DNA of 64,000 nucleotides from Brumimicrobium ulvae (GCF_947504225.1 NZ_CANNGT010000001.1:248001-312000), one strand, 5' to 3'. Shown: positions 19,213 through 28,640, numbered from the stretch's first letter. Translations and numbers: made by a program. Notes: generated by a model not told the origin, from the sequence alone.

Positions 19213-22200
19213 ATGTTAAGAGGGCTTTTTATATTTATTTTTCTTTTAGGACTTGTTCCTGTTGTTCAATCTCAATCCACGAAAGGGAAAGATTTTTGGT
19301 TTGCTTACTTCCGCAATCTAATCAATGTTCCACCAGATATTTACATATCGAGTGATGCGAATGTTACAGGAACGATCACTATTCCAGGTTTGGGTTATAC
19401 ACAAGCAATAACGGTTGCAGGAGGTACAACTGCTCGTTTTACTCTCCCTGTTGGGGCTATTCCACCTTATACAGAAGGATTACATCAATTAGCAGTACAT
19501 GTCGAAACTTGTGAATTTGTAACGGTTTATGCGGTGAATCCTGGAAATGCTTCTTCCGATGCTACGGTGGTTTTTCCTAGTTCTTCATTAGGTATAGAAT
19601 ACACAGTGTTAAACATGACGGGTGCTCCAGGTGATTGGGGAGACGGGGTGTCTATAGTCGCAACAGAAGACAATACGGATATAGAAATCACACCAAGTGT
19701 AAATACTGACGGTGGGAGACCAGCTGGCGTTCCATTTACAGTGACATTGAATCAAGGAGAGATATACCAATTAACGCACAATAATTCCGGAGATGATTTA
19801 ACCGGAACTACGATAAAAGGAGTTAATTCAACGAATTGCTTGCCTTTTGCTGTTTTCTCAGCATCTCAATGTATTAATATTGGTGGTTGTGCAGCATGTG
19901 ATCATTTGTACGAACAGTTGTTGCCCGATAATAACTTGGGGCTAACCTATGCAGCTATTCCACTGGCCCAAAAAAACAGAAGCCATTATAGAATTATGGC
20001 CGTTGAAAATAACACAGATGTATTTTTAAATGGAGTATTGATGGCTACCCTGAATGCAGGTCAATTCTATCAGTATGCAGATAATGCTTTTACTTTAATT
20101 ACAGCATCGAACCCAGTAGCTGTAATGCAATATGCAGAAGGAGTGAACTGTGGAGGGCCAGGAGATCCATTTCAGGTTTTACTTTATCCTGTCGAACAAT
20201 CCTTAGAGAGTATTACTTTTAATGCTTTTCAAACCCCTTTGGTGAACCAATTCTGGGTCAATATCCTTGTGCAAACAGTGAATGTTCCCAATATTACTTT
20301 GGATGGGGCAAATATTTCGGCGAATTTTACACCTTTTCCCTCAGATCCAACTTTAAGTTATGCTCGAATTAACATTACTCAAGGGGACCATACTTTGATT
20401 TCTCCAGGAGGAAGTTTGGCAACAGTTTATGGTTGGGGAAATGCAGAATCTTTTGGGTATTGTGCCGGAGCAGCATTAAAAGATTTAACCAATGACTTTT
20501 CGATCGTCAATACACCGACCTGTACTGATGATGTAATTCAGTTTGAAGCTATTCCTGATCCTTCAACTTCTGGTTTCTCATGGGATTATGGTGATGGTAG
20601 TCCAGGTCAAACAGGAATTAATTCATCACATAGCTTCGCAACACCAGGGACGTACCAAGTGACTTTGACAAAACATAAAACGAATGCCTGTGATGTTCAG
20701 ATCATTAAGCCGGTTGATATTTTTCAACTGCCCATTAATATTACTCAGTCTGATACTGTTGTTTGTGCTGGTTCAACAATAAATTTAGACATTCCTGTCA
20801 GTGATACTTTTGTTGTGGAACGCATTAATGATTGTGGTGATATCAGCTATAATACCATTTATGTTCAGTACGATTCAATTTATTGGAGTACTGGGGACGT
20901 GGGCCGTAACATTCAAGTTACACCTACTTCCGATACTATGATTTACGCCTATGGTGAACAGTATGGGTCTATTTGTCAAGCCATTGATTCTGTCTATATT
21001 GAGGTGATTGATTTGACCGCGGATTTCACTTTTAATGATGCTTGTCAAACCGACTCGATTTGTTTGACCGATCAAAGTCTAAGTTTAGCACCTTACACTA
21101 TTTCAAGGTATTCTATAGATGGTGCACTCTTGGTAGCCAATGATTTAGACCATTGTTTTCTAAATACCGTTCCTGGGACTTATGACATAGAATTGTATAT
21201 CGAAACAGATATCGGATGTAAAGATTCTATTACTAAAACCGTCGAAGTTTTTCCGCAACCTACTGCTGAATTTAATTTTGTTAATGCGTGTGACAATGAG
21301 GAGGTTAGTTTTGAAAGCACAGCGCAACCTAACATAGGTACGATTTCAGATTACCAATGGGATGTGGAAATGGATGGTGTAAATGATTATTCTGCTGCTG
21401 ATTTTGGACATACTTATGCTCAAGATGGATTGTACAATGTTGAACATATTGCAGTGAATTCTTACGGGTGTTCAGATACTATTGTCAAACAAATTTCTGT
21501 CTATGCCTTGCCTGAAGCAGTCTTTTCAGTGGATGCTGTTTGTGAAGATACTACGACAACTTTTACCAATGCATCGCTTGTTAATCCTGTTGATAATGAT
21601 GTGATCTCTAATTATGATTGGACATTTGGTGATGGGAATACATCCGTTTTGGAAAATCCGAATCACGATTATTCGTTAGAAAATATTTATACAGCCCAAC
21701 TGGTGGTGACAACAAACTATGGATGTAAAGACTCTATTGCTCATCCTGTTTCTGTTTTTCCTCAGCCTAATGTAGATTTTACTGCAACGAATGCTTGTTT
21801 GACTTTCGAAAATGTATTTACTGATGAAACAACAGTTTCTAACAATTATACAACGAATGCATTGGCTCAATGGGAATGGAATTTTGATGACGGTACAACA
21901 AGCACAGATCAACACACCAATCACTTATATTCAGGTAGTGGAATCTATAATGCCACTTTGATTGTCGAAACAAGTAATGGATGTGTTGACAGTATCACGA
22001 AGCCTGTTCAGGTTTATGATCAACCCACCGCAGAGTTCGATTTTGTCAATGCTTGTGACAATGAAGATGTGCAATTGGAAAGTACAGCAAGTCCAAATGG
22101 GGGCACTATTGCCAATTATTTCTGGGATATCAACAACAATGGAAATATTGATTATTCTGTAGATCCAGTAGCTCACACCTATGGAAGTGATGGGTTTTAT

Positions 22201-23601
22201 GATGTAATGCATATTGTAGAAACATCAAACGGATGTCGAGATACCATCGTAAAACAAGTAACTGTTTATGCCTTGCCTGAAGCAGTATTTACTGTGGACG
22301 CAGTGTGTGAAGATACAACAACGACCTTCGTCAATGGCTCAACAATCGTCCCTGTAGATAATGATGTAATCACCAATTGGGATTGGACTTTTGGAAATGG
22401 AAATAGTTCAAACCTAGAGCATCCAACACATAACTATAACGTTGAAAACGTATATGATGCACAATTAATCATCACCACCAACTTCGGATGTAAAGATTCC
22501 ATTACTCATCCAGTCAGTGTTTATCCTTTGCCAGTTCCTGATTTTACTCCAACAAGTGTTTGTTTACAAGACTATAGCGAGTTTACTGATTTAACGACAG
22601 TTTCAAACGATCACACCACGAATAATGTCGTTCAATGGAATTGGGATTTTGGAGATGGATCAACAAGTACACAACAAAATCCAATTAATGGATATGCAGC
22701 TGATGGAACATACAATGCAATATTGGAAGTAGTTACCAACAACGGTTGTACACAAAGTATAACTAAAACTGTAACTGTACATCCATTGCCTGTGGTGAGT
22801 TTTTCTGGTGTTAATCTAGCAGGATGTTCTCCAGTCTGTCCTTCAATTACTTCAACCTCAACGATTAATTCGCCTTCCACAATTGCAGATTATGAATGGA
22901 CAATGTCAAATGGAAACTCTTATAACGGAGCTGTTTTTTCAGATTGTTTCGAAAATAATTCCGGGAGTACACAGTTCTATGGCTTGACCCTCACAGCGAC
23001 TTCAAACGAAGGATGTGTTAGTGAGCATACAGAAAATGATTACGTTGAAGTATATCACAATCCAGTGGCAGACTTTTATTTTACGCCAGAAGAATCTGAT
23101 GTGATTGACAGTAAGGTGGAGTTTTATAATACATCACTTTATGCAGATACCTATCTTTGGACATTCGGAAATGAAGGGGTTTCAACAGAAACAAACCCGA
23201 TCGTCACATTCACTCCCGAGCCAGAAAGTCACGTCATAGAATTGGTTGCTTTAACCAATGAAGGTTGTTCGGATACAGTTTATGCTGTTGTCGATATTCT
23301 CGATAAAGTAATCTTTTATGTACCCAATACCTTCACTCCTGACAATGATAAATTCAATGAAACATTTCAACCTGTTTTCTCTTCGGGTTATGATCCGCAA
23401 GATTACACCTTGTATATTTTTAATCGATGGGGAGAAATGGTTTTCGAATCTCATGATACAAGCAGAGGATGGGATGGAAGATATGGCGTCAATGGTCGAA
23501 AAATTGTAAAAGAAGGAACCTATGTTTGGAAAATTGAATTTAAAGAATCAATGTCAGATAAACGCCATAATTATTCAGGACATGTCAATTTAATAAGATA
23601 A
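19213..23601 (+). CDS. Giant secreted PKD protein with IgGFc-binding-like head and T9SS type B sorting domain
   Basis: 1462 codons; signal peptide MLRGLFIFIFLLGLVPVVQS. The head, about residues 22-425, reads like the IgGFc-binding N-terminal domain (KGKDFWFAYFRN, TRFTLP-like TARFTLPVGA, VTVYAVNPGNASSDATVVFP, GADLYEQLLP-like DHLYEQLLPDNNLG, late VYGWGNAESFGYCAG). In bacteria this domain occurs in large surface proteins; binding of immunoglobulin should not be assumed. About ten PKD-type repeats follow, several with NACDNE and SNGCRDTIVKQVTVYALPEA words shared with the gene at 23977. The last ~85 residues are the type B sorting domain. The 144 bp upstream of the start lacks the shared element seen before three sister genes, so it may be transcribed separately or with the preceding pair. 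Confidence 0.9.
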   Translation: MLRGLFIFIFLLGLVPVVQSQSTKGKDFWFAYFRNLINVPPDIYISSDANVTGTITIPGLGYTQAITVAGGTTARFTLPVGAIPPYTEGLHQLAVHVETCEFVTVYAVNPGNASSDATVVFPSSSLGIEYTVLNMTGAPGDWGDGVSIVATEDNTDIEITPSVNTDGGRPAGVPFTVTLNQGEIYQLTHNNSGDDLTGTTIKGVNSTNCLPFAVFSASQCINIGGCAACDHLYEQLLPDNNLGLTYAAIPLAQKNRSHYRIMAVENNTDVFLNGVLMATLNAGQFYQYADNAFTLITASNPVAVMQYAEGVNCGGPGDPFQVLLYPVEQSLESITFNAFQTPLVNQFWVNILVQTVNVPNITLDGANISANFTPFPSDPTLSYARINITQGDHTLISPGGSLATVYGWGNAESFGYCAGAALKDLTNDFSIVNTPTCTDDVIQFEAIPDPSTSGFSWDYGDGSPGQTGINSSHSFATPGTYQVTLTKHKTNACDVQIIKPVDIFQLPINITQSDTVVCAGSTINLDIPVSDTFVVERINDCGDISYNTIYVQYDSIYWSTGDVGRNIQVTPTSDTMIYAYGEQYGSICQAIDSVYIEVIDLTADFTFNDACQTDSICLTDQSLSLAPYTISRYSIDGALLVANDLDHCFLNTVPGTYDIELYIETDIGCKDSITKTVEVFPQPTAEFNFVNACDNEEVSFESTAQPNIGTISDYQWDVEMDGVNDYSAADFGHTYAQDGLYNVEHIAVNSYGCSDTIVKQISVYALPEAVFSVDAVCEDTTTTFTNASLVNPVDNDVISNYDWTFGDGNTSVLENPNHDYSLENIYTAQLVVTTNYGCKDSIAHPVSVFPQPNVDFTATNACLTFENVFTDETTVSNNYTTNALAQWEWNFDDGTTSTDQHTNHLYSGSGIYNATLIVETSNGCVDSITKPVQVYDQPTAEFDFVNACDNEDVQLESTASPNGGTIANYFWDINNNGNIDYSVDPVAHTYGSDGFYDVMHIVETSNGCRDTIVKQVTVYALPEAVFTVDAVCEDTTTTFVNGSTIVPVDNDVITNWDWTFGNGNSSNLEHPTHNYNVENVYDAQLIITTNFGCKDSITHPVSVYPLPVPDFTPTSVCLQDYSEFTDLTTVSNDHTTNNVVQWNWDFGDGSTSTQQNPINGYAADGTYNAILEVVTNNGCTQSITKTVTVHPLPVVSFSGVNLAGCSPVCPSITSTSTINSPSTIADYEWTMSNGNSYNGAVFSDCFENNSGSTQFYGLTLTATSNEGCVSEHTENDYVEVYHNPVADFYFTPEESDVIDSKVEFYNTSLYADTYLWTFGNEGVSTETNPIVTFTPEPESHVIELVALTNEGCSDTVYAVVDILDKVIFYVPNTFTPDNDKFNETFQPVFSSGYDPQDYTLYIFNRWGEMVFESHDTSRGWDGRYGVNGRKIVKEGTYVWKIEFKESMSDKRHNYSGHVNLIR

Positions 23602-23632
23602 AAATTCTTTTGTTTTATTGGTAATAATTGAA

Positions 23633-23667
23633 AATGCAGTGACAGATTAGTGTCATTGCATTTTTTT
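23633..23667 (+). terminator. Hairpin terminator after the IgGFc-like gene
   Basis: aatgcagtgaca pairs with tgtcattgcatt around gattag, with one G-T pair, followed by seven Ts. It lies 32 bases after the stop at 23601. Confidence 0.8.
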
Positions 23668-23775
23668 GCAGAAGGTATGACCTTATTCGTCCTTTTTGGG
23701 TGTTAAATATTGCAGTTATAACTCAGATTTCGTTTAAATTTCAACAGATTGAAATTCGTGAAGCAAATGCTTTGA

Positions 23776-23842
23776 GGGGGTGCCCCCTCAGTTTCAATTT
23801 GCTAGCAACTCTATCGAAATAAGCAGCGTTTATTTGGTAGAA
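23776..23842 (+). promoter_or_regulatory. Upstream element shared with two other adhesin-like genes (copy C)
   Basis: The perfect palindrome tgagggggtgccccctca runs into gtttcaa (ending 23797). After 28 bases comes gcgtttatttggtag, starting at 23826. The start codon is 151 bases further on. Confidence 0.4.
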
Positions 23843-23976
23843 AAAGTTTTTCTTTATAGAAGCGTGTTGAAGCATCAAGTTCTGATATCACTTTAATATA
23901 AAGTTAATCTTAAGGAAAGGTTAAAGGAAGGATTTATCCTTTTATTGATGAAAAAAAATACTACAAATAAAAACTT

Positions 23977-26900
23977 ATGAAAACGATTAAATTATTCTTC
24001 ATTATAGGGACTTTAATTACTTCTTTCTCTTTGATATCCCAAGAAGATCGTGGAAAAGAAAATGATTTAATTACCCAATTTTTAAGCGATAAAGGAGCTA
24101 CTCCAGATGAAAAAATCAATGTTCAATGTGAATTAGCGTTGTTGGAGGAACAATATAAAAAGGAGAACAAGACGAACGAGTTAATTTCTGCCTTTGAATC
24201 CGTGCTCAATACTTTTCGTCAAACGGGTGAGCTAGATGTCTCACAACGATTGTATGATCCAGCACATGGGACTCATTCTCATCGTGAAATCAATGAGATT
24301 AAGTTTATTCATATCTCTGACACTTTGAACAATGACCGACCATTAGATTCGGGAGGGAATTATGAGAAGGCGACCAGTTGTACAAATTCTGACCTTGAAA
24401 CAGGTACTTTTGATGACTGGGTATTGTCTTTTGCTGGTGGAGGAGGTCCGGGGAATATTAATCCAGGATCTGATATTGGTGCGATGAACGGAACGATAGG
24501 GAACCATGCTATTATGGGACCCGGAGCAGGAAATGATGGTCCAAGTGGAAATAGTTTTCCTAGGGTTTACCCAGGTGGTGGAATGTACTCCATGCGTGTT
24601 GGAGACCAGGGAACAGGGTATAATGCTTCAAGGGTTTCTTATACATTTACAGTGACCCCAGCAACAGAATTATTTTTATACCATTTTGCTGTAGTGATGC
24701 AAGATCCCGGACACAGTGCTGCACAACAACCGTTTATGGAGGTGAGACTTCAAATTCAAGGAAATAATGAGCCGTGTGGGGAGTATTACCAAGCTGCTTC
24801 AGGTAGCGCGCCGGGTTATTTTTCAAATGGAATGGTGCGTTATAAACCGTGGGAAACAGTGAGTATTGCATTGTCGGCATATATGGGAATGGTTGCCACT
24901 GTAACCATTACCACTGCTGATTGTGCGCAGTCTGGACATTATGGATATGCCTATATTGATGCAGAATGTATGGCTATGCCAAACGTAAATAATGCTATTT
25001 TAAATTGTTTGAACCCAACCATTACACTTGAAGGACCTCCAGGGGCAACTTCATATATTTGGACAGGTCCAGGAATTGTAGGTCCTGCCAACAATCAAAA
25101 CGTAACTGTAAACGAACCTGGGATTTATGAGGTGACTGTAATTCCAGTTCAAGGAATTGGGTGTTCATATACACTGCAAACTGAAGTAATTGATGAAAGA
25201 GGAACTGTAACTCCTGAATTCGATGCGGTTCCAGATCAAGTATGTTTAGGAGAAACCATCGATTTCACTAACAATACCACAATGACAGGAATGGCAGGAA
25301 CCTTGGCATCCTCCGATTGGCAATTCGGAGATGGAAACAGTTCTGCCGATTTTGAACCGAGTCATACCTATACAACACCAGGGATTTATCCTGTTGAATT
25401 AACGGTTCTCACAACAAACAATTGTACCGAATCCATCACCAAAAACGTTACGGTTTCACCTATTCCAGTTGCTGACTTTTCAGTAGACTCTGTATGCCAA
25501 GGTGTGAATTCCACCCTTGCAGATTTATCAACGGTAGATGGAACAAATGGAGATAATATTTCATCTTGGTTATGGGACTTCGGTGATGGTCAAACCAGTA
25601 CAATCGCTAATCCATCGCCAATTTATGGAAGTGAGAACTTATATGACATTACCTTAACTGTAGGTTCTAATAATGGATGTACAAATACAATCACAAAAAC
25701 AACAGCAATTTATCCCAACCCTGTGATTGACTTTACACCCACTGAAGTATGTCTGAATTTTGAGAATGAATTCACTGATTTAACTACCATCAGTTCAGTC
25801 CATACGCCCAACACATTGGCTTCATGGAATTGGGACTTTGGAGATGGTGGAACAAGTACTGTTCAACATCCAAACCATACCTATTTAACACATGGAATAC
25901 ACAATACAACATTGACCGTAGTGTCTAATAATGGATGTACAGAAAGTGTTGTTAAACCTGTGACTGTTTATGAATTGCCTACCGCGGAATTTGACTTTGT
26001 TAATGCCTGTGACAATGAAGAGGTAACATTTGAAAGTACTGCTGTTCCAAATGAAGGTGTTATTGCTGATTATTTTTGGGACATCGATAACAATGGAAGT
26101 ATAGATTATTCAATGGATCCAATCGCACACATATATGGTAGTGATGGATTTTATGATGTCATGCATATCGTTGAAACTTCTAATGGTTGTAGAGATACTA
26201 TTGTGAAACAAGTGACTGTTTATGCTTTACCAGAAGCAGAGTTCACTGTGGATGCAGTTTGTGAGGATACAACCACTACATTTGCAAATGGCTCAACGGT
26301 TGTTCCTGTGGATAATGATGTTATCACGAATTGGGATTGGACTTTTGGAGATGGGAACAGTTCAAATCTGGAGGAGCCAACACATAATTATAACGTTGAA
26401 AACGTATATGATGCACAGTTAGTTATCACTACAAACTATGGATGTAAAGATTCTATTACTCATCCAGTTAGTGTTTATCCTTTGCCTGCTCCCGATTTTA
26501 CTCCAACAAGTGTATGTTTAGAAGATTATAGTGAGTTTAATGATTTATCTGTGGTCTCAAATGACCATACCAATAATTCAGTAGTGCAATGGAATTGGGA
26601 TTTTGGAGATGGATCAATGAGTACTCAGCAAAATCCAATTAATGGATATGCAGCTGATGGAACTTACAATGCAACATTGACTGTGGTTACCAACAATGGT
26701 TGTACAGAAAGTATTACCAAAACGGTAACAGTCCATCCTTTACCTGTGGTGAGTTTTACAGGTGTTAATTTATCAGGCTGTTCACCAATTTGTCCTGAAG
26801 TAACTACAACTTCAACCATTAATTCACCTTCTACGATTGATGAGTATGAATGGACCTTATCGAATGGGCAAACCTACCAAGGACCAGTGTTGAATGATTG

Positions 26901-27555
26901 CTATGAGAACTTAACTGGAAATTCTATTTATTATGGATTGACTTTGACTGCTACATCTAATGAAGGTTGTGTGAGGTCACATACTGAGAATAACTATATT
27001 GAAATTTTCCACAATCCAGTTGCAGATTTCTATTACAAGCCAAATGAGCCCAACGTAATTGATCCAGAAGTAGAGTTCTTCAATACTTCATTGTATGCAG
27101 ATTACTATAATTGGACATTTGGAAATCAAGGGAGTTCAACAGTGACAAACCCAACTTTTGAATTTACTCCTGAACCCTTAAAACACATTGTTACTTTGGT
27201 TGCAAGCACAGTTGAAGGGTGTACAGATACGGTTAGGGCTGTAGTAGATGTACTGGATAAAATTATCTTCTATGTTCCGAATACATTTACGCCAGATAAC
27301 GATAATTTCAACGAAACTTTCAAACCTGTATTTACACATGGATATGATCCACAATCGTATACCTTGTATATCTTTAACAGATGGGGAGAAATTGTTTTTG
27401 AGTCGCACGATACCAATGTAGGTTGGAATGGCCGTTATGGTGTTGATAGTAGAAAAATCGTAAAGGAAGGAACCTATGTTTGGAAAATAATTTTCAAAGA
27501 AACGATGTCAGACAAACACCATACACATACAGGTCATGTTAATTTATTGAGATAA
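23977..27555 (+). CDS. Secreted PKD-repeat protein with MAM-like head and T9SS type B sorting domain
   Basis: 1192 codons; signal peptide (MKTIKLFFIIGTLITSFSLISQ). Residues about 24-110 are charged and probably helical. The head (about 135-340) contains SDLETGTFDDWVLSFAGGGG, PRVYPGGGMYSMRVGDQG and YGYAYIDAEC, matching the MAM/jelly-roll head of the gene at 4719. An Ig-like part and about seven PKD repeats follow, many closely similar in protein to those of the gene at 19213 but with synonymous DNA differences. The C-terminus (DKIIFYVPNTFTPDNDNFNE, IFNRWGEIVFESHD) is the type B sorting domain. It is the last member of the locus; a strong hairpin follows at 27638. Confidence 0.9.
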   Translation: MKTIKLFFIIGTLITSFSLISQEDRGKENDLITQFLSDKGATPDEKINVQCELALLEEQYKKENKTNELISAFESVLNTFRQTGELDVSQRLYDPAHGTHSHREINEIKFIHISDTLNNDRPLDSGGNYEKATSCTNSDLETGTFDDWVLSFAGGGGPGNINPGSDIGAMNGTIGNHAIMGPGAGNDGPSGNSFPRVYPGGGMYSMRVGDQGTGYNASRVSYTFTVTPATELFLYHFAVVMQDPGHSAAQQPFMEVRLQIQGNNEPCGEYYQAASGSAPGYFSNGMVRYKPWETVSIALSAYMGMVATVTITTADCAQSGHYGYAYIDAECMAMPNVNNAILNCLNPTITLEGPPGATSYIWTGPGIVGPANNQNVTVNEPGIYEVTVIPVQGIGCSYTLQTEVIDERGTVTPEFDAVPDQVCLGETIDFTNNTTMTGMAGTLASSDWQFGDGNSSADFEPSHTYTTPGIYPVELTVLTTNNCTESITKNVTVSPIPVADFSVDSVCQGVNSTLADLSTVDGTNGDNISSWLWDFGDGQTSTIANPSPIYGSENLYDITLTVGSNNGCTNTITKTTAIYPNPVIDFTPTEVCLNFENEFTDLTTISSVHTPNTLASWNWDFGDGGTSTVQHPNHTYLTHGIHNTTLTVVSNNGCTESVVKPVTVYELPTAEFDFVNACDNEEVTFESTAVPNEGVIADYFWDIDNNGSIDYSMDPIAHIYGSDGFYDVMHIVETSNGCRDTIVKQVTVYALPEAEFTVDAVCEDTTTTFANGSTVVPVDNDVITNWDWTFGDGNSSNLEEPTHNYNVENVYDAQLVITTNYGCKDSITHPVSVYPLPAPDFTPTSVCLEDYSEFNDLSVVSNDHTNNSVVQWNWDFGDGSMSTQQNPINGYAADGTYNATLTVVTNNGCTESITKTVTVHPLPVVSFTGVNLSGCSPICPEVTTTSTINSPSTIDEYEWTLSNGQTYQGPVLNDCYENLTGNSIYYGLTLTATSNEGCVRSHTENNYIEIFHNPVADFYYKPNEPNVIDPEVEFFNTSLYADYYNWTFGNQGSSTVTNPTFEFTPEPLKHIVTLVASTVEGCTDTVRAVVDVLDKIIFYVPNTFTPDNDNFNETFKPVFTHGYDPQSYTLYIFNRWGEIVFESHDTNVGWNGRYGVDSRKIVKEGTYVWKIIFKETMSDKHHTHTGHVNLLR

Positions 27556-27637
27556 TTGCGTTTTATTAGATTTCTCCATTTCTAAAATCTTCGATCTTAG
27601 AAATGATCGAAATGACAAACTTACAGGGTCTAGTTGG

Positions 27638-27676
27638 TGAAAAAGGAAGAAAAGCTTTGCTTTTCTTCCTTTTTCA
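27638..27676 (+). terminator. Perfect 18 bp hairpin after the last PKD gene
   Basis: tgaaaaaggaagaaaagc pairs perfectly with gcttttcttcctttttca around a TTT loop. It lies 82 bases after the stop at 27555 and probably ends that transcript. The stem itself supplies the T-rich side. Confidence 0.7.
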
Positions 27677-27764
27677 TTATGCCCCTACTGACATTTGTCA
27701 TTTCGATGGAATCCCGTTCCGAAAACTCGGAATGGGATGACGAGAAATCTCGATGGAATAGGAT

Positions 27765-28640
27765 ACTATTGGGGTGGACTTCAGTCCACCCATAAGAAAT
27801 AGCCTATGATTCCCCAAAACCAAAATAATAGAATTTGCGTGTAAAACCACGCCTTGAAAAGGCAACTCATCTCCTTGATTATGATCACAAATACACATTA
27901 ACAAAGTTGAGCTGCACCTTCAGTGCGCTGGTGTATCTTACATTTCAACTGAATGCGATGCATCCAGTTGAAATAAGCTGGGCTTTCAGCCCGCCATTGG
28001 TTAAAATATGGGTTTAGAAAACTCTAGAAGCATGAAACACTATTGGGGTGGACTTCAGTCCACCCATAATAATTAGCCTATGATTCCCCAAAACCAAAAT
28101 AATAGAATTTGCGTGTAAAACCACGCCTTGAAAAGGCAACTCATCTCCTTGATTATGATCACGAATACACATTAACAAAGTTGAGCTGCACCTTCAGTGC
28201 GCTGGTGTATCTTACATTTCAACTGAATGCGATGCATCCAGTTGAAATAAGCTGGGCTTTCAGCCCGCCATTGGTTAAAATATGGGTTTAGAAAATTCTA
28301 GAAGCATGAAACGCTATTGGGGTGGACTGAAGTCCACCCATAATAAATAGCCTATGATTCCCCAAAACCAAAATAATAGAATTTGCGTGTAAAACCACGC
28401 CTTGAAAAGGCAACTCATCTCCTTGATTATGATCAAGAATACACATTAACAAAGTTGAGCTGCACCTTCAGTGCGCTGGTGTATCTTACATTTCAACTGA
28501 ATGCGATGCATCCAGTTGAAATAAGCTGGGCTTTCAGCCCGCAATTGGTTAAAATATGGGTTTAGAAAACTCTAGAAGCATGAAACACTATTGGGGTGGA
28601 CTTCAGTCCACCCATAACAGCAAGCCTACGGTTCCCCAAA
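27765..28640. repeat. Tandem array of three 274 bp hairpin-rich units plus a partial fourth
   Basis: The boundary hairpin (ctattggggtggac...) recurs at 27765, 28039, 28313 and 28587, exactly 274 bp apart each time. Units differ by only a few bases. Each unit holds at least five hairpins: ggtggacttcagtccacc; gccttgaaaaggc; gcaccttcagtgc; an atttcaactg/cagttgaaat stem enclosing atgcgatgcat; and gggctttcagccc. A 60-codon frame recurs in every unit with TTG start, but the base changes between units show no coding pattern that I can use, and the palindromes explain the conservation better. The fourth copy stops about 28640. Confidence 0.9.

Larger units (their letters stand above)
23602..23976. 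other. Spacer between the fourth and fifth PKD genes
   Basis: 375 bp with no gene. It contains a terminator-like hairpin (23633-23667), a tgagggggtgccccctca palindrome and the third copy of the shared upstream element (23776-23842). It then becomes AT-rich up to the start codon at 23977. Confidence 0.6.

Noticed and set aside
27835..28565. A 60-codon frame repeated three times in the 274 bp units
   Set aside because: Repetition follows from the DNA repeat. Base changes between units are not biased to silent positions, start is TTG, and hairpins explain the conservation.
27765..28640. Possible CRISPR or integron attC array
   Set aside because: Units are 274 bp and nearly identical throughout, so there are no unique spacers or cassettes, and no integrase gene is present.
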